A program made the position numbers and the translations under genes. From JAKAWQ01 sp963745975 (GTDB taxonomy: Bacteria; Pseudomonadota; Alphaproteobacteria; Acetobacterales; Acetobacteraceae), in contig CAVUZJ010000009.1 of the NCBI GenBank assembly GCA_963745975.1, positions 930,001 to 994,000 on the forward strand: a stretch of DNA of 64,000 nt. The letters are read 5' to 3'. Below, piece by piece: positions 32,697 through 41,344 of the stretch. The notes below the pieces were generated by a model that saw nothing but the letters and a program-made list of their open reading frames with translations, was not told where the DNA came from and ran no database searches. Each line of letters starts with the position of its first letter. The first letter of the stretch is position 1.

Positions 32697-34751
32697 ATGA
32701 GCGCGCCGGCGGCCGACGTTTCGCGCGAGCGAGGTGCGGCGCTCCTCGCGCGCCTGCCCGCCGGACCGAGCCGCGTGCCGCTCGACCGCAGATTGACCGT
32801 CGGCCGCCAGGCAATGCCCGGGCAGGTGGTGCTCGATCATCCGAATGTCTCGCGGCGTCACGCCGCGTTCGAGATGGTGGGCGGAGGCGTCGTGTTGCGC
32901 GACCTTGGCGGCACCAGCGGCACCTATGTCAACGGCACGCGGGTGCTCGGCGTGCGCGCGCTCGTTCCGGGCGATCGTATCGATATCGGTCCATTCCAAT
33001 TGACGTTCGACGGCGCGGGACTCACCCGCGCCTGGCGCGTCGGCAATGCCGCGCTTTCGGTGCGCGGCGTCAGCTACGACGTAAAGAGCAGGCGGGCCGG
33101 CGGGGCGCTGCAACGCACGCTGCATGAAGCGAGCCTCAGCATCCGGGCGCGCGAGTTCGTCTGCGTCATCGGCTCCAACGGCGCGGGCAAATCGACGCTG
33201 ATGAACATCCTCTCCGGCCGGGCGCTGCCGTGCGAGGGGAGCGTGCTGCTCAACGATACCGATCTGCACGCCAATTTCGAGGCATTGAAGCAGGACATCG
33301 CCTTCGTGCCGCAGCAGGACGTGCTGCACGAGCAGCTTACGCTCCGCCAGGCGCTCGACTATGCGGCCCGGCTTCGCCTGCCACCCGATACCACCGCCGC
33401 GCAGCGCCGGGCGGCCGTGAGCGAGGCGGCGCGCAGCGTCGATCTGCTCGACCGGCTCGATCAGCGGATCGGCTCGCTGAGCGGCGGGGAGAAGAAGTGC
33501 GCAAGCCTGGCCAGCGAGATTCTCAACCGCCCCAGCCTTCTCTTCCTTGACGAGGTGACGAGCGGGCTCGACGAGAGCACCGACCGGGAGATCATGCGGC
33601 TGCTGCGTCGGCTCGCCGACGAGGGGATGACCATCGTCATGGTCAGCCATACCTTGGCGAACGTCGCCGAGTTCTGCGACAAGATCGTTTGCATGGGCCG
33701 TGGCGGACAGCCGACCTTCGTCGGCAGCCCGTCCGAGGCGCTGGATTTCTTCGCGGTGCGCCGGCTGGGCGAGGTGTTCAGCCGCATGGACGAGCTGGGC
33801 GCCGAGCAGTGCCGCGCCAGATTCGAGCAGACCGAAGGCGCCCGCTTGCACCTCCCGGCTGCCGCCGCGCCGCGCCCTGGCGTGCGGCGTACGTCGTCGC
33901 GCCCTTTGGGGCCGGCGCCGGTTGCGGTGCCCGTCGCGGTGCGGCGGATCGCTCGCCAAGGTGCCATTCTCGTGCATCGCAACACGCGGCTTCTGCTCGC
34001 CGATCGTCGAGCCCTGGCGATGGCGGCGGTGCAGAGCGTGCTGATCGGCGGGCTGGTCGGCTACGCCTTCGGCAAGTTCGGGACCGGGCTCGAGCGGATC
34101 AACGCCGAGAACGCGCTCCTATTGCTGCTCGGATTGAGCGCGATCTGGCTCGGCTGCAATGCGGCGTCGAAGGAGATCGTGGGCGAGCTTGCGATCTACC
34201 GGCGCGAGCGCGACATCAACCTCTCCACCGCTGCCTTCATCGGCGCGAAATTCCTCGTCTCCGCCGTCTTCACCGTGGTCCAGCTCGGCGTCGTCTATCT
34301 GCTCGTGGCCGCGCTCGCCGAAGGAATTCCGGGAAACCGGCTCGATCAGTTCCTGCTGCTCGTTCTCGGCGCGCTGGCGGGTACCGCGATCGGGCTTTTG
34401 ATCTCGGCGCTCGCCAACACCCGCGACCAGGCGACCACCATCGTTCCTCTCGCCCTGGTGCCGCAACTGCTCCTCTCGGGCGTGCTGGTGCCGAAGCTGC
34501 CGGACTTGGCGGAGAAGCTCGCCAAGGTCGCGGTCAGCGGCTACTGGCTGACGGAGGCGATGAAGTCCGTGTTCATTGCCGCCGAGGGGCCGATCCGGGT
34601 GATCAACACGGAGACCGGCCGGCTCATGGACATGACGGCCCAGCCTGCCGACGAGGGAGCCGCGATCGTCGCGGCGCACGCGCTCGTCTTCCTCCTCCTC
34701 GCCTATCTGGCGACGAAGCTGCGCCATGGGGGGCGCGTTCGCGGCGCCTGA
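32697..34751 (+). CDS. FHA-domain ABC transporter (ATPase-permease fusion, ABCG-like)
   Basis: This is a 684-aa half-transporter with three parts. Residues about 20-100 form an FHA domain (LTVGRQAMPGQVVLDHPNVS, then SRRHAAF and GTSGTYVNG), which binds phosphothreonine peptides. Residues about 125-330 are an ABC ATPase: Walker A GSNGAGKST (about 158), signature LSGGEKK (about 261), Walker B LLFLDEVTSGLD. Residues about 430-684 are an ABC-2/ABCG-type membrane domain with six predicted helices. The same order occurs in Mycobacterium Rv1747 and cyanobacterial exporters, where Ser/Thr kinases control activity. Substrate unknown. No kinase gene is nearby in this window. Confidence 0.9.
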   Translation: MSAPAADVSRERGAALLARLPAGPSRVPLDRRLTVGRQAMPGQVVLDHPNVSRRHAAFEMVGGGVVLRDLGGTSGTYVNGTRVLGVRALVPGDRIDIGPFQLTFDGAGLTRAWRVGNAALSVRGVSYDVKSRRAGGALQRTLHEASLSIRAREFVCVIGSNGAGKSTLMNILSGRALPCEGSVLLNDTDLHANFEALKQDIAFVPQQDVLHEQLTLRQALDYAARLRLPPDTTAAQRRAAVSEAARSVDLLDRLDQRIGSLSGGEKKCASLASEILNRPSLLFLDEVTSGLDESTDREIMRLLRRLADEGMTIVMVSHTLANVAEFCDKIVCMGRGGQPTFVGSPSEALDFFAVRRLGEVFSRMDELGAEQCRARFEQTEGARLHLPAAAAPRPGVRRTSSRPLGPAPVAVPVAVRRIARQGAILVHRNTRLLLADRRALAMAAVQSVLIGGLVGYAFGKFGTGLERINAENALLLLLGLSAIWLGCNAASKEIVGELAIYRRERDINLSTAAFIGAKFLVSAVFTVVQLGVVYLLVAALAEGIPGNRLDQFLLLVLGALAGTAIGLLISALANTRDQATTIVPLALVPQLLLSGVLVPKLPDLAEKLAKVAVSGYWLTEAMKSVFIAAEGPIRVINTETGRLMDMTAQPADEGAAIVAAHALVFLLLAYLATKLRHGGRVRGA

Positions 34752-34775
34752 GGGGTTGGCGTGCCGCGACCCGGC

Positions 34776-35204
34776 TTACGGGAGCTGTTCGATCCTGGCC
34801 GTTCCGCCATCCGCGCGGAGCGCGAGGCGCCCCGAGCCGGCGGCCGAGAGCGCGAGAAGTCCGCCGGCGATCGCAAGGTTCTTGTAGAAGTTGATGTGCG
34901 CGGCGATCGACGCCGGCGGGTGCATCTGCCAGTAGCGGTGCGCGATGAGCGCCGTGCCGACGGTATAGATCGCCAGGATCACGGAAAGCGGGCGCACCAG
35001 CACGCCGAGCAGAATCAGCCCGGCGACCACGACCTCGCAGAGCACGGCGACGATTCCGGCCAGCAGCGGGAGGGGCGCACCGTGTCCGGCGACCGCGTGC
35101 ACGATCGCCGGCCAGCCCACGATCTTCCCGATGCCGGCCGGCAGGAATAGCGCCGCGATCAGGATCCGCGCCAGCAGCAGCTCCGCGTCGCGTGCGCTCT
35201 TCAT
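34776..35204 (-). CDS. DoxX family membrane protein
   Basis: This is a 142-aa inner-membrane protein with four hydrophobic segments. The first, LLARILIAALFLPAGIGKIV, carries the DoxX-typical R-x(5-7)-F-x(3)-GxxK pattern. DoxX proteins are small subunits associated with thiosulfate/quinone oxidoreductases or redox-stress complexes; the specific role here is unknown. The start at 35204 has GGAG upstream. It is convergent with the FHA-ABC gene and lies 37 nt downstream of the Pro/Tyr-rich secreted protein gene. Confidence 0.85.
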   Translation of the reverse strand: MKSARDAELLLARILIAALFLPAGIGKIVGWPAIVHAVAGHGAPLPLLAGIVAVLCEVVVAGLILLGVLVRPLSVILAIYTVGTALIAHRYWQMHPPASIAAHINFYKNLAIAGGLLALSAAGSGRLALRADGGTARIEQLP

Positions 35205-35241
35205 CGCTTTCTCCGAGGGTCGGGGGCCGTGGGCCGCGTGC

Positions 35242-35643
35242 TCAGTTGGCGTGGCCCCAAACATGCACGCCCTGATTGCCGAGGCAGTAGCAGGCCGCGC
35301 CGGAGGCGACCGGATTGTCCATCGGGCAGACATAGGCGCCGGCGTAGCAGGACTGGCCGCTGCCGGATGAGGGCGGCGGGGCGGACGAATAGCTCGCCGG
35401 CGGCGGGGGATAGTAGGCAGGCGGCAGCACATAGCCCGGCGGGGGCGCGTAGACCGGTGGCGGGTAGTAATAGGCGGGCGGCGGGTAATAGAGCGGCGGG
35501 GCGATGAAGAGCGGGAAGCCAAATCCGATCCAAACGCGGCTATAGGCCGGCGTGGCCATGCCGAAGATGGCGAGCAACGTGGCGGCGAGGAGCCCCGCCG
35601 AAGCTCGGAGCCGGCAACGCGGGGGCTGCGCAACATGCCTCAT
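35242..35643 (-). CDS. Secreted Pro/Tyr-rich protein with Cys-rich C-terminus
   Basis: This is a 133-aa protein. The N-terminus (RLRASAGLLAATLLAIFGMA, cleavage near TPAYS) is a signal peptide. The middle is a YYPPPAYYYPPP-type low-complexity stretch, common in small envelope proteins of this group. The C-terminal 35 residues contain four cysteines (SCYAGAYVCPMDN, ACYCLG), likely disulfide-linked. The function is unknown. The start at 35643 gives the intact signal peptide but has only a weak AAGAG upstream. Confidence 0.75.
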   Translation of the reverse strand: MRHVAQPPRCRLRASAGLLAATLLAIFGMATPAYSRVWIGFGFPLFIAPPLYYPPPAYYYPPPVYAPPPGYVLPPAYYPPPPASYSSAPPPSSGSGQSCYAGAYVCPMDNPVASGAACYCLGNQGVHVWGHAN

Positions 35644-35862
35644 GGGGGCTCTTTTACCAAGCGCGTGTATCTGAATTATGACAGCGAGCGGGGCGGCCGG
35701 ATGGGCAACGACGCGAGGCAAAGCCGGCCGAAGGGAACGCCGGGGCCCGCACGCCGGCCGCGCCGCGATCCCGCCTTTGCGGCGCGGCCGGATCGTCGGC
35801 TAGCCTGCCCCGATCGGAAGGACGGGCCGTTCAAGTGCGGGGTACCGGTTCAAGGGCAAGCC

Positions 35863-36549
35863 GTGGCGCGGCATGTGGCTGACGGAATTCAAGCGATCTA
35901 CCAGGCGCGGTTCGCGGCGACCGGCATCGAAAAGCGCCGGCGCGTCTGGAAGGCGCTGTGCGCGTCCTTCTTCAACGACTTGATCGGCAAGGACAAGGAC
36001 GTCCTTGATATGGCGTGCGGCTATGGCGAGTTCATCAATAATGTGGCCGCGAGAAAGCGCTACGGCATCGACCTGAACCCGGATGCGCCGCGCCATTTGA
36101 ACCCCGACGTGCAGTTCTTCCGTGCCGCGTCGAGCGAAATGACCGAAATCCCGGACCGGTCCATCGATGTGGTCTTTGCTTCGAACTTCCTCGAGCATCT
36201 CCCCAACAAGGCCGCCTGCGACGCGACCTTTGCCGAGGTGCTTCGCGTGCTCCGGCCCAACGGGCGGTTCATTGTCCTCGGGCCCAACATCCGTTACGCC
36301 TACAAGGAGTATTGGGATTTCTACGATCACCATTTGCCGCTTTCGCATCTGTCGCTCGAAGAAGGATTGCAAAGCCAGGGGTTCGGCGTCATCCGGAACA
36401 TCCCCCGGTTTCTGCCGTACACGATGAAGTCGAAGACTCCGAGCGCGGATCTCCTGGTGAGGATCTATCTCGGCCTTCCCCTCCTCTGGCCGCTCTTCGG
36501 CAAGCAATTCCTGGTGGTCGCCGAGAAGCCGGGAGACATCGAGAATTAG
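35863..36549 (+). CDS. Class I SAM-dependent methyltransferase
   Basis: This methyltransferase is of about 228 aa when started at the GTG at 35863, which has AAGGG 6 nt upstream; a longer frame back to 35635 is open but its N-terminus is non-conserved and basic. Motif I is LDMACGYGEFINNVA (about residues 46-60), followed by YGIDLNPDAPRHL and the acidic/aromatic motif VVFASNFLEHL, typical of the Methyltransf_11 fold. The C-terminal hydrophobic SADLLVRIYLGLPLLWPLFG resembles members acting on lipid-linked or surface glycans. It is the first gene of a plus-strand glycan operon (to 42166), so a sugar or polyprenyl-linked acceptor is likely. Confidence 0.83.
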   Translation: MARHVADGIQAIYQARFAATGIEKRRRVWKALCASFFNDLIGKDKDVLDMACGYGEFINNVAARKRYGIDLNPDAPRHLNPDVQFFRAASSEMTEIPDRSIDVVFASNFLEHLPNKAACDATFAEVLRVLRPNGRFIVLGPNIRYAYKEYWDFYDHHLPLSHLSLEEGLQSQGFGVIRNIPRFLPYTMKSKTPSADLLVRIYLGLPLLWPLFGKQFLVVAEKPGDIEN

Positions 36550-36699
36550 GATGCCCTTCGGTCCCGGCGCCGCCGCAGCCGATGCGTGCCCGGACGTCGC
36601 GGAGGCAACGGTCCTGAAGGCGGCGGCGAAGGGCTGCGATGCGACGGCCGATCGGGCCGGTGCGACCCCGACCGGGCGGGCTCTTCGAGGGACGGGTCG

Positions 36700-39066
36700 A
36701 TGACGGACCTCGCGATGGAGCATCGCCGGCCGGATCTGTGGGCGCGGCTCTACTGCGCGGCCAACTACGCGATCGCTCTCCTGCTGTCGCTGATGCAGGT
36801 CGGACCGCCGGCTCGTTCGGTCCTGCAGAGCAGCAACACCTTGGACCCCTCCTGGATGGTGGACGCCTATCTCGCGGCCGCCGGCCATGCAAAATTCGGC
36901 AGCTCGTACGTGTGGAGCTACGGCCCGCTCGGGTTCGCCGATTTCGTTCTGCCGATCAGCCGGCACCTGATGAACGCGGCCGAGCTGATCGAGATCGCCT
37001 TGGCGATACTGCTCCCGGTGCTCCTTCTGCATATCCTCGCATCGCGGCTTCGGCTGCCGGCCGCCTCCGTCACTCTCGCGATCCTCGTTCTCCTGCTTCC
37101 TCCCCACTTTGGCACCGGAGGCATCGAGCAGGCCGCGCTCATCTCCGCGCTGATGCTGCTTTACGCGGCATCCGACGGCTCCGGCCTCGGCGACTCCGCG
37201 GCGGGAAGAACGGCGATTGGCTCGGCCGTCGCCATCGCCTTTGCCGGGGCCCTGCTCGCCGTCGGGCCGCTGGTGAAGGCGTCGCTCCTGCCGCCCGTTC
37301 TCGGCACGATCGTCATGTGGTCGCTCTCTGCCTGCCTTCGCCGGAGGTGGGATGCTCTGGGGCTCCTCATCATCCCGTTCCTCGGCGTCTGGTTCGGCGT
37401 CTTCGCCGCACTCGGGGGCGGCATCGCGGACGGCATATCCTGGCCGATGGCGGAGGTGCCGATCATCGCCGGCTACGCCCCGGCGATGGCCGTGCATGGC
37501 CCCATCGTGTATCTCGCCCTGGCCGCGATACTCGCCGCTCTGGCTCTCGTTTCCGGTGCCGTCGCTCTGCGATCGCGCCCCGACCGGTGGTGGTTCATCG
37601 GGGCCGTGGCGCTCCTTTGGATCGACGGTTTCAAGGAGAGCTTCGTACGGCAGGACATGGGGCACGTCCTCGGCGGCATCTTTTCCACCGCTCCCTGGTG
37701 CGCGCTCCTGCTCTGGTGGGCGTCGCGAAGTGGGGAGCCGCGGCGCGCCGGCAGGGGGCGCGAACCATCGAGATGGCACCGCCGCGGTGCGACCGCCAGC
37801 GCTGTCGCCGCGTGCGGCCTCTGCTTCGCCGTGTTCGGGTTGCAGACCCCGATCGCCGTGCCGAGCCTCGCCGACGCAATTGCCAGGCTCCAGGAATTGA
37901 CCGCGGGAGCGGGCCTCGCGGCATCCGCGCACGGCGCGGGTGCGGCCCTGGCTGCCCAGGAAGTAGCGGGGGTGGCCGAAAGGCCCGGGCTCGCACCCCT
38001 CGTGCCGCTGCTGCGCGGGCGCCGGGCGTTCGCCTGGCCGTGGGACGGCAATGCGGTCGTCTCGGCGGGAGGTCGCGAGGAATTTCCGCCGATTCCGCAG
38101 GAGTATTCGGCGTACACGACCGCGCTCGACCGCATGGACGCGGCGTTCTTCTCCTCGCCGGCGCGGCCGCCGCTCGGGCTGGTCTCCGTCGAGGCGATCG
38201 ACGGGCGCCTTCCCCTCCAAACCGCCGGTCTCTCGTTCGTCAACCTGCTCGCCTGTTATCGACCCGCGGTCCTTTCAGGAAGTTTCCTGCTCGTCGAGCA
38301 GCGCGCGCCCGCATCGGCCCCATGCTCCCCACCCTCCCCGGCTTCGTCGCCATCGACGCCATGGACACGAGCCCGGCTGGCAGAGTGGCTCCCGGTGCCT
38401 TCCAGCCCCGGCGAGATCACCCTGATCCAGATCCGGATCGAGATGTCGCCCTTCGGCGCGCTGATGAAATGGCTGCTGCGACCCACTCCGCTGAACCTGA
38501 ACATGCGTCTTGCCGACGGGACGACGAAGTCGTTCCGCCTGGTTCACGCGACGCTTTCCGAGGGGGTGCTGGTCTCGACGGTGCTGGCCAGCACGGCCGG
38601 GCTGGCGAGGCTGTGGCTCGGGACCGCGGACAACAGCGTTGCGGTGGTTGCGCTCGCGACCGGCAGACCGGGCCAATGGGCGCCCTCTTTCCGCTTTCGC
38701 TTCGTGAGGATTCCGATAGCACCGGCCTACGGCGCGGGGGAATCGCTTTCCGGGGCGGGCGCACCGCATGGCGCGGCCAAGGGCCTGCGCGTGCTCGGCG
38801 TCATGCCCGCTCCGGCCGCGTTGCAAAGCCTCTTCGCCCGCGACAGTTCCGCGAACTGGGCGTGGATCGTCCTCTCGACGATGTATGCGGACCGCGTCGA
38901 CTGGCAGAGGGCGTTCCCCGAGAGCGCGCCGGAATTTCCGCGGACGCTGCTGGAATGGATCCTTACCGCCGGCGTGACGATGGACAGCGAGGCCGCGATG
39001 CTGCGCCCGTACCGGCAGGCGTTCCGGGCAATGCAGAACCGTCTCGTCTCGCCCGCGACAAGATAG
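36700..39066 (+). CDS. Large integral membrane protein, glycan-operon associated
   Basis: This is a 788-aa protein. The ATG at 36700 has GAGGGA upstream. Residues about 15-400 contain ten or so hydrophobic helices separated by short loops, with a first extracytoplasmic loop SSNTLDPSWMVDAYL and WSYGPLGFADF, an arrangement reminiscent of GT-C glycosyltransferases, whose catalytic acidic residues sit in the first loop. Residues about 410-788 are a soluble, presumably periplasmic, domain without a motif I recognise. No family name is certain. Position between a methyltransferase and sugar epimerase genes supports a role in transferring or exporting a polyprenyl-linked sugar. Confidence 0.8.
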   Translation: MTDLAMEHRRPDLWARLYCAANYAIALLLSLMQVGPPARSVLQSSNTLDPSWMVDAYLAAAGHAKFGSSYVWSYGPLGFADFVLPISRHLMNAAELIEIALAILLPVLLLHILASRLRLPAASVTLAILVLLLPPHFGTGGIEQAALISALMLLYAASDGSGLGDSAAGRTAIGSAVAIAFAGALLAVGPLVKASLLPPVLGTIVMWSLSACLRRRWDALGLLIIPFLGVWFGVFAALGGGIADGISWPMAEVPIIAGYAPAMAVHGPIVYLALAAILAALALVSGAVALRSRPDRWWFIGAVALLWIDGFKESFVRQDMGHVLGGIFSTAPWCALLLWWASRSGEPRRAGRGREPSRWHRRGATASAVAACGLCFAVFGLQTPIAVPSLADAIARLQELTAGAGLAASAHGAGAALAAQEVAGVAERPGLAPLVPLLRGRRAFAWPWDGNAVVSAGGREEFPPIPQEYSAYTTALDRMDAAFFSSPARPPLGLVSVEAIDGRLPLQTAGLSFVNLLACYRPAVLSGSFLLVEQRAPASAPCSPPSPASSPSTPWTRARLAEWLPVPSSPGEITLIQIRIEMSPFGALMKWLLRPTPLNLNMRLADGTTKSFRLVHATLSEGVLVSTVLASTAGLARLWLGTADNSVAVVALATGRPGQWAPSFRFRFVRIPIAPAYGAGESLSGAGAPHGAAKGLRVLGVMPAPAALQSLFARDSSANWAWIVLSTMYADRVDWQRAFPESAPEFPRTLLEWILTAGVTMDSEAAMLRPYRQAFRAMQNRLVSPATR

Positions 39067-39186
39067 GCGGCAAGCCGCGCGCCCCGGAAGCCACACTGAT
39101 TTTGTGCAATCCGTCGGACCGGGCGGCTTGCTCCATGAGACGTGGCCCGTTATCATTTCGGTGCTCCGAGAACCCGAGTGGAGGGA

Positions 39187-40269
39187 ATGCGCGTACTGAT
39201 CACCGGCGGGGCTGGGTTCGTCGGATCGAACCTGGCCGTGATGTTGGCTGAGGCACGCGGCTATTCGGTGACAGCATTCGACAATTTGCGCCGGCGCGGC
39301 AGCGAGCTCGCGCTCGAGCGGCTGCGGAAGGCGGGAGCACGCTTCGTCCATGGCGATGTCAGGAATCCCGAGGATCTCGGCGGGATCCCGCCAGCCGACC
39401 TCCTCATCGAATGTTCGGCGGAGCCATCGGTCCATGCGGGGTACGACGACAGCACCCGCTATCTCGTCAACACCAACCTCCTCGGCACGTTGAACTGCCT
39501 CGAATGGGCGCGTCGCCACGAGACGCCCGTGATCTTTCTTTCGACCAGTCGCGTCTATTCGATCGCCGCGCTGAAGGGTCTGCCGCTGAAGGTCGAGGGC
39601 CGGCGCTTCGTGCCGGCCCCCGGCGCCTCCGGCCCCGGCTGGTCCGAGCGCGGCGTCGCGGAGGAGTTCTCCACCAAGGGCGCACGCTCGCTCTACGGCA
39701 CCACGAAGCTTGCCTCCGAGCTGCTCATCGAGGAGTACGCCGCGGCTTTTGGCCTCAGAACGATCGTCGATCGCTGCGCCGTCATCACCGGACCCTGGCA
39801 GATGGGCAAGGTGGATCAGGGCTTCTTCGTCCTCTGGGTGGCGCGGCATCTTTATGGAGGCCGCCTCGGCTACGGCGGATTCGGCGGAAGCGGACACCAG
39901 GTGCGCGATGTCCTTCACGTGGCCGACCTGTTCGACCTGCTTGGGCGGCAGATCGACGCGCTCGACAACCTCAGCGGCCGCACCTTCAACGTCGGTGGCG
40001 GGCTTGGCGTCAGCGTCTCGCTGGCCGAGCTGACCGAGCTCTGCGCGGAGCGGACGGCCACTCGCCTCACGATTGGCTCCGACCCCACGACGCGGTCGGT
40101 CGACATTCCCTACTACGTCACCGACCACAGCGCCGTCACCAAGGCCACGGGCTGGTCGCCGGCCCGCTCGGTGGCAATCATTCTCGACGAGGTCGTAAAC
40201 TGGCTAGAACGTCACCGGAAGGAGCTGGAGCCGGTTCTCGGGTACCGAGCCTCTGGAGATGCCGCATGA
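39187..40269 (+). CDS. NAD-dependent sugar-nucleotide epimerase/dehydratase 1
   Basis: This is a 360-aa extended short-chain dehydrogenase. The ATG at 39187 follows GGAGGGA. The NAD motif is TGGAGFVGSN (residues 6-15), and the catalytic Tyr/Lys pair is in SLYGTTKLASE (about residue 169) with Ser/Thr in FLSTSRVYS. SAEPSVHAGYDDSTRYLVNT resembles the substrate loop of CDP-paratose/tyvelose 2-epimerases and related 3,6-dideoxyhexose enzymes. The substrate is not proven. Its TGA overlaps the ATG of the next epimerase gene (ATGA), indicating coupled synthesis of the two. Confidence 0.88.
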   Translation: MRVLITGGAGFVGSNLAVMLAEARGYSVTAFDNLRRRGSELALERLRKAGARFVHGDVRNPEDLGGIPPADLLIECSAEPSVHAGYDDSTRYLVNTNLLGTLNCLEWARRHETPVIFLSTSRVYSIAALKGLPLKVEGRRFVPAPGASGPGWSERGVAEEFSTKGARSLYGTTKLASELLIEEYAAAFGLRTIVDRCAVITGPWQMGKVDQGFFVLWVARHLYGGRLGYGGFGGSGHQVRDVLHVADLFDLLGRQIDALDNLSGRTFNVGGGLGVSVSLAELTELCAERTATRLTIGSDPTTRSVDIPYYVTDHSAVTKATGWSPARSVAIILDEVVNWLERHRKELEPVLGYRASGDAA

Positions 40270-41342
40270 GCGTCGTGCTGGTAACCGGAGCCGCCGGTTT
40301 GGTCGGGGGCGAGGCGGTTCGCTTCTTCAGCGCCGAAGGCTTCGATGTCGTCGGCATCGACAATGACATGCGGCGCGTTTTCTTCGGCGACGAGGCGAGC
40401 ACGGCGTGGAACCGCCGGCGCCTCGAGGCCGAGATCAAGGGGTATACGCATATCGACGGCGACATCCGCGATGGGGCGCTGATGAATTCGGTGTTTGCGC
40501 GCAACGGTCGGGCGATCGCGGCCGTGATCCATGCCGCGGCGCAACCGTCGCACGACTGGGCGGCGCGGGATCCCGAGACCGACTTCACCGTCAACGCCAC
40601 CGGCACGCTGAACATTCTCGAGGCGACGCGCCGGCACTGCCCCGAGGCGGCGTTCATCTTCACCAGCACCAACAAGGTCTACGGCGACAGGCCGAATCTT
40701 TTGCCGCTGGTCGAGGAGGATCTCCGCTGGACGGTGAGCGCGGAGCACCCCTTCGCCGAGCACGGCATCGACGAGTCGATGAGCGTCGATGCCTGCCTGC
40801 ACAGCCTGTTCGGCGCATCGAAGCTTGCCGCCGACGTGATGGTCCAGGAATACGGGCGCTATTTCGGCATGCGCACGGCCTGCTTCCGCGGCGGCTGCCT
40901 GACCGGGCCCGGTCATTCCGGGACGATGCTGCACGGGTTCCTCGCCTATCTCGCAAAATGCGCGGTCACGGGCGAGCCCTATACGGTGTTCGGCTACAAG
41001 GGCAAGCAGGTCCGCGACAACATCCATTCCTACGACCTCGTCAACGCCTTCTGGCACTTCGTCCGGGCGCCGCGGGCCGCCGCGGTGTACAATATCGGCG
41101 GTGGCCGTCATGCCAACTGCTCCATGCTGGAGGCGATTCTGGCCTGCGAACGGCTCACCGGCCGGCCGATGAACTGGTCCTATTCGGACCGCAACCGGAC
41201 CGGCGACCATATCTGGTGGATCTCGGACGTGCGCCGTTTCCGGGCGGACTATCCGGACTGGCGCTATCGTTACGACATCGACGAGATCCTGGCCGAGATC
41301 ATCGACGGGCTGGCGGCGCGCGGCAAACAGGTGGGAGACTGA
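40266..41342 (+). CDS. NAD-dependent sugar-nucleotide epimerase 2 (CDP-tyvelose-epimerase-like)
   Basis: This is a 358-aa extended SDR. The NAD motif is TGAAGLVGGE (residues 7-16), and AAAQPSHDWAARDPETDFTV is the loop typical of CDP-paratose 2-epimerase relatives. TSTNKVYGD carries the catalytic Thr. At the position of the usual YxxxK the sequence reads SLFGASKLAAD (about residue 181), so Tyr is replaced by Phe, with Lys kept. It follows epimerase 1 with a 4-nt ATGA overlap and precedes the glycosyltransferase by 2 nt. Probably acts on a nucleotide sugar for surface polysaccharide. Confidence 0.88.
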   Translation: MSVVLVTGAAGLVGGEAVRFFSAEGFDVVGIDNDMRRVFFGDEASTAWNRRRLEAEIKGYTHIDGDIRDGALMNSVFARNGRAIAAVIHAAAQPSHDWAARDPETDFTVNATGTLNILEATRRHCPEAAFIFTSTNKVYGDRPNLLPLVEEDLRWTVSAEHPFAEHGIDESMSVDACLHSLFGASKLAADVMVQEYGRYFGMRTACFRGGCLTGPGHSGTMLHGFLAYLAKCAVTGEPYTVFGYKGKQVRDNIHSYDLVNAFWHFVRAPRAAAVYNIGGGRHANCSMLEAILACERLTGRPMNWSYSDRNRTGDHIWWISDVRRFRADYPDWRYRYDIDEILAEIIDGLAARGKQVGD

Positions 41343-41344
41343 GC

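Noticed and set aside
32377..32700. Plus-strand frame upstream of the FHA-ABC transporter
   Set aside because: No ribosome-binding site, no recognisable composition and it overlaps the transporter start; treated as non-coding.
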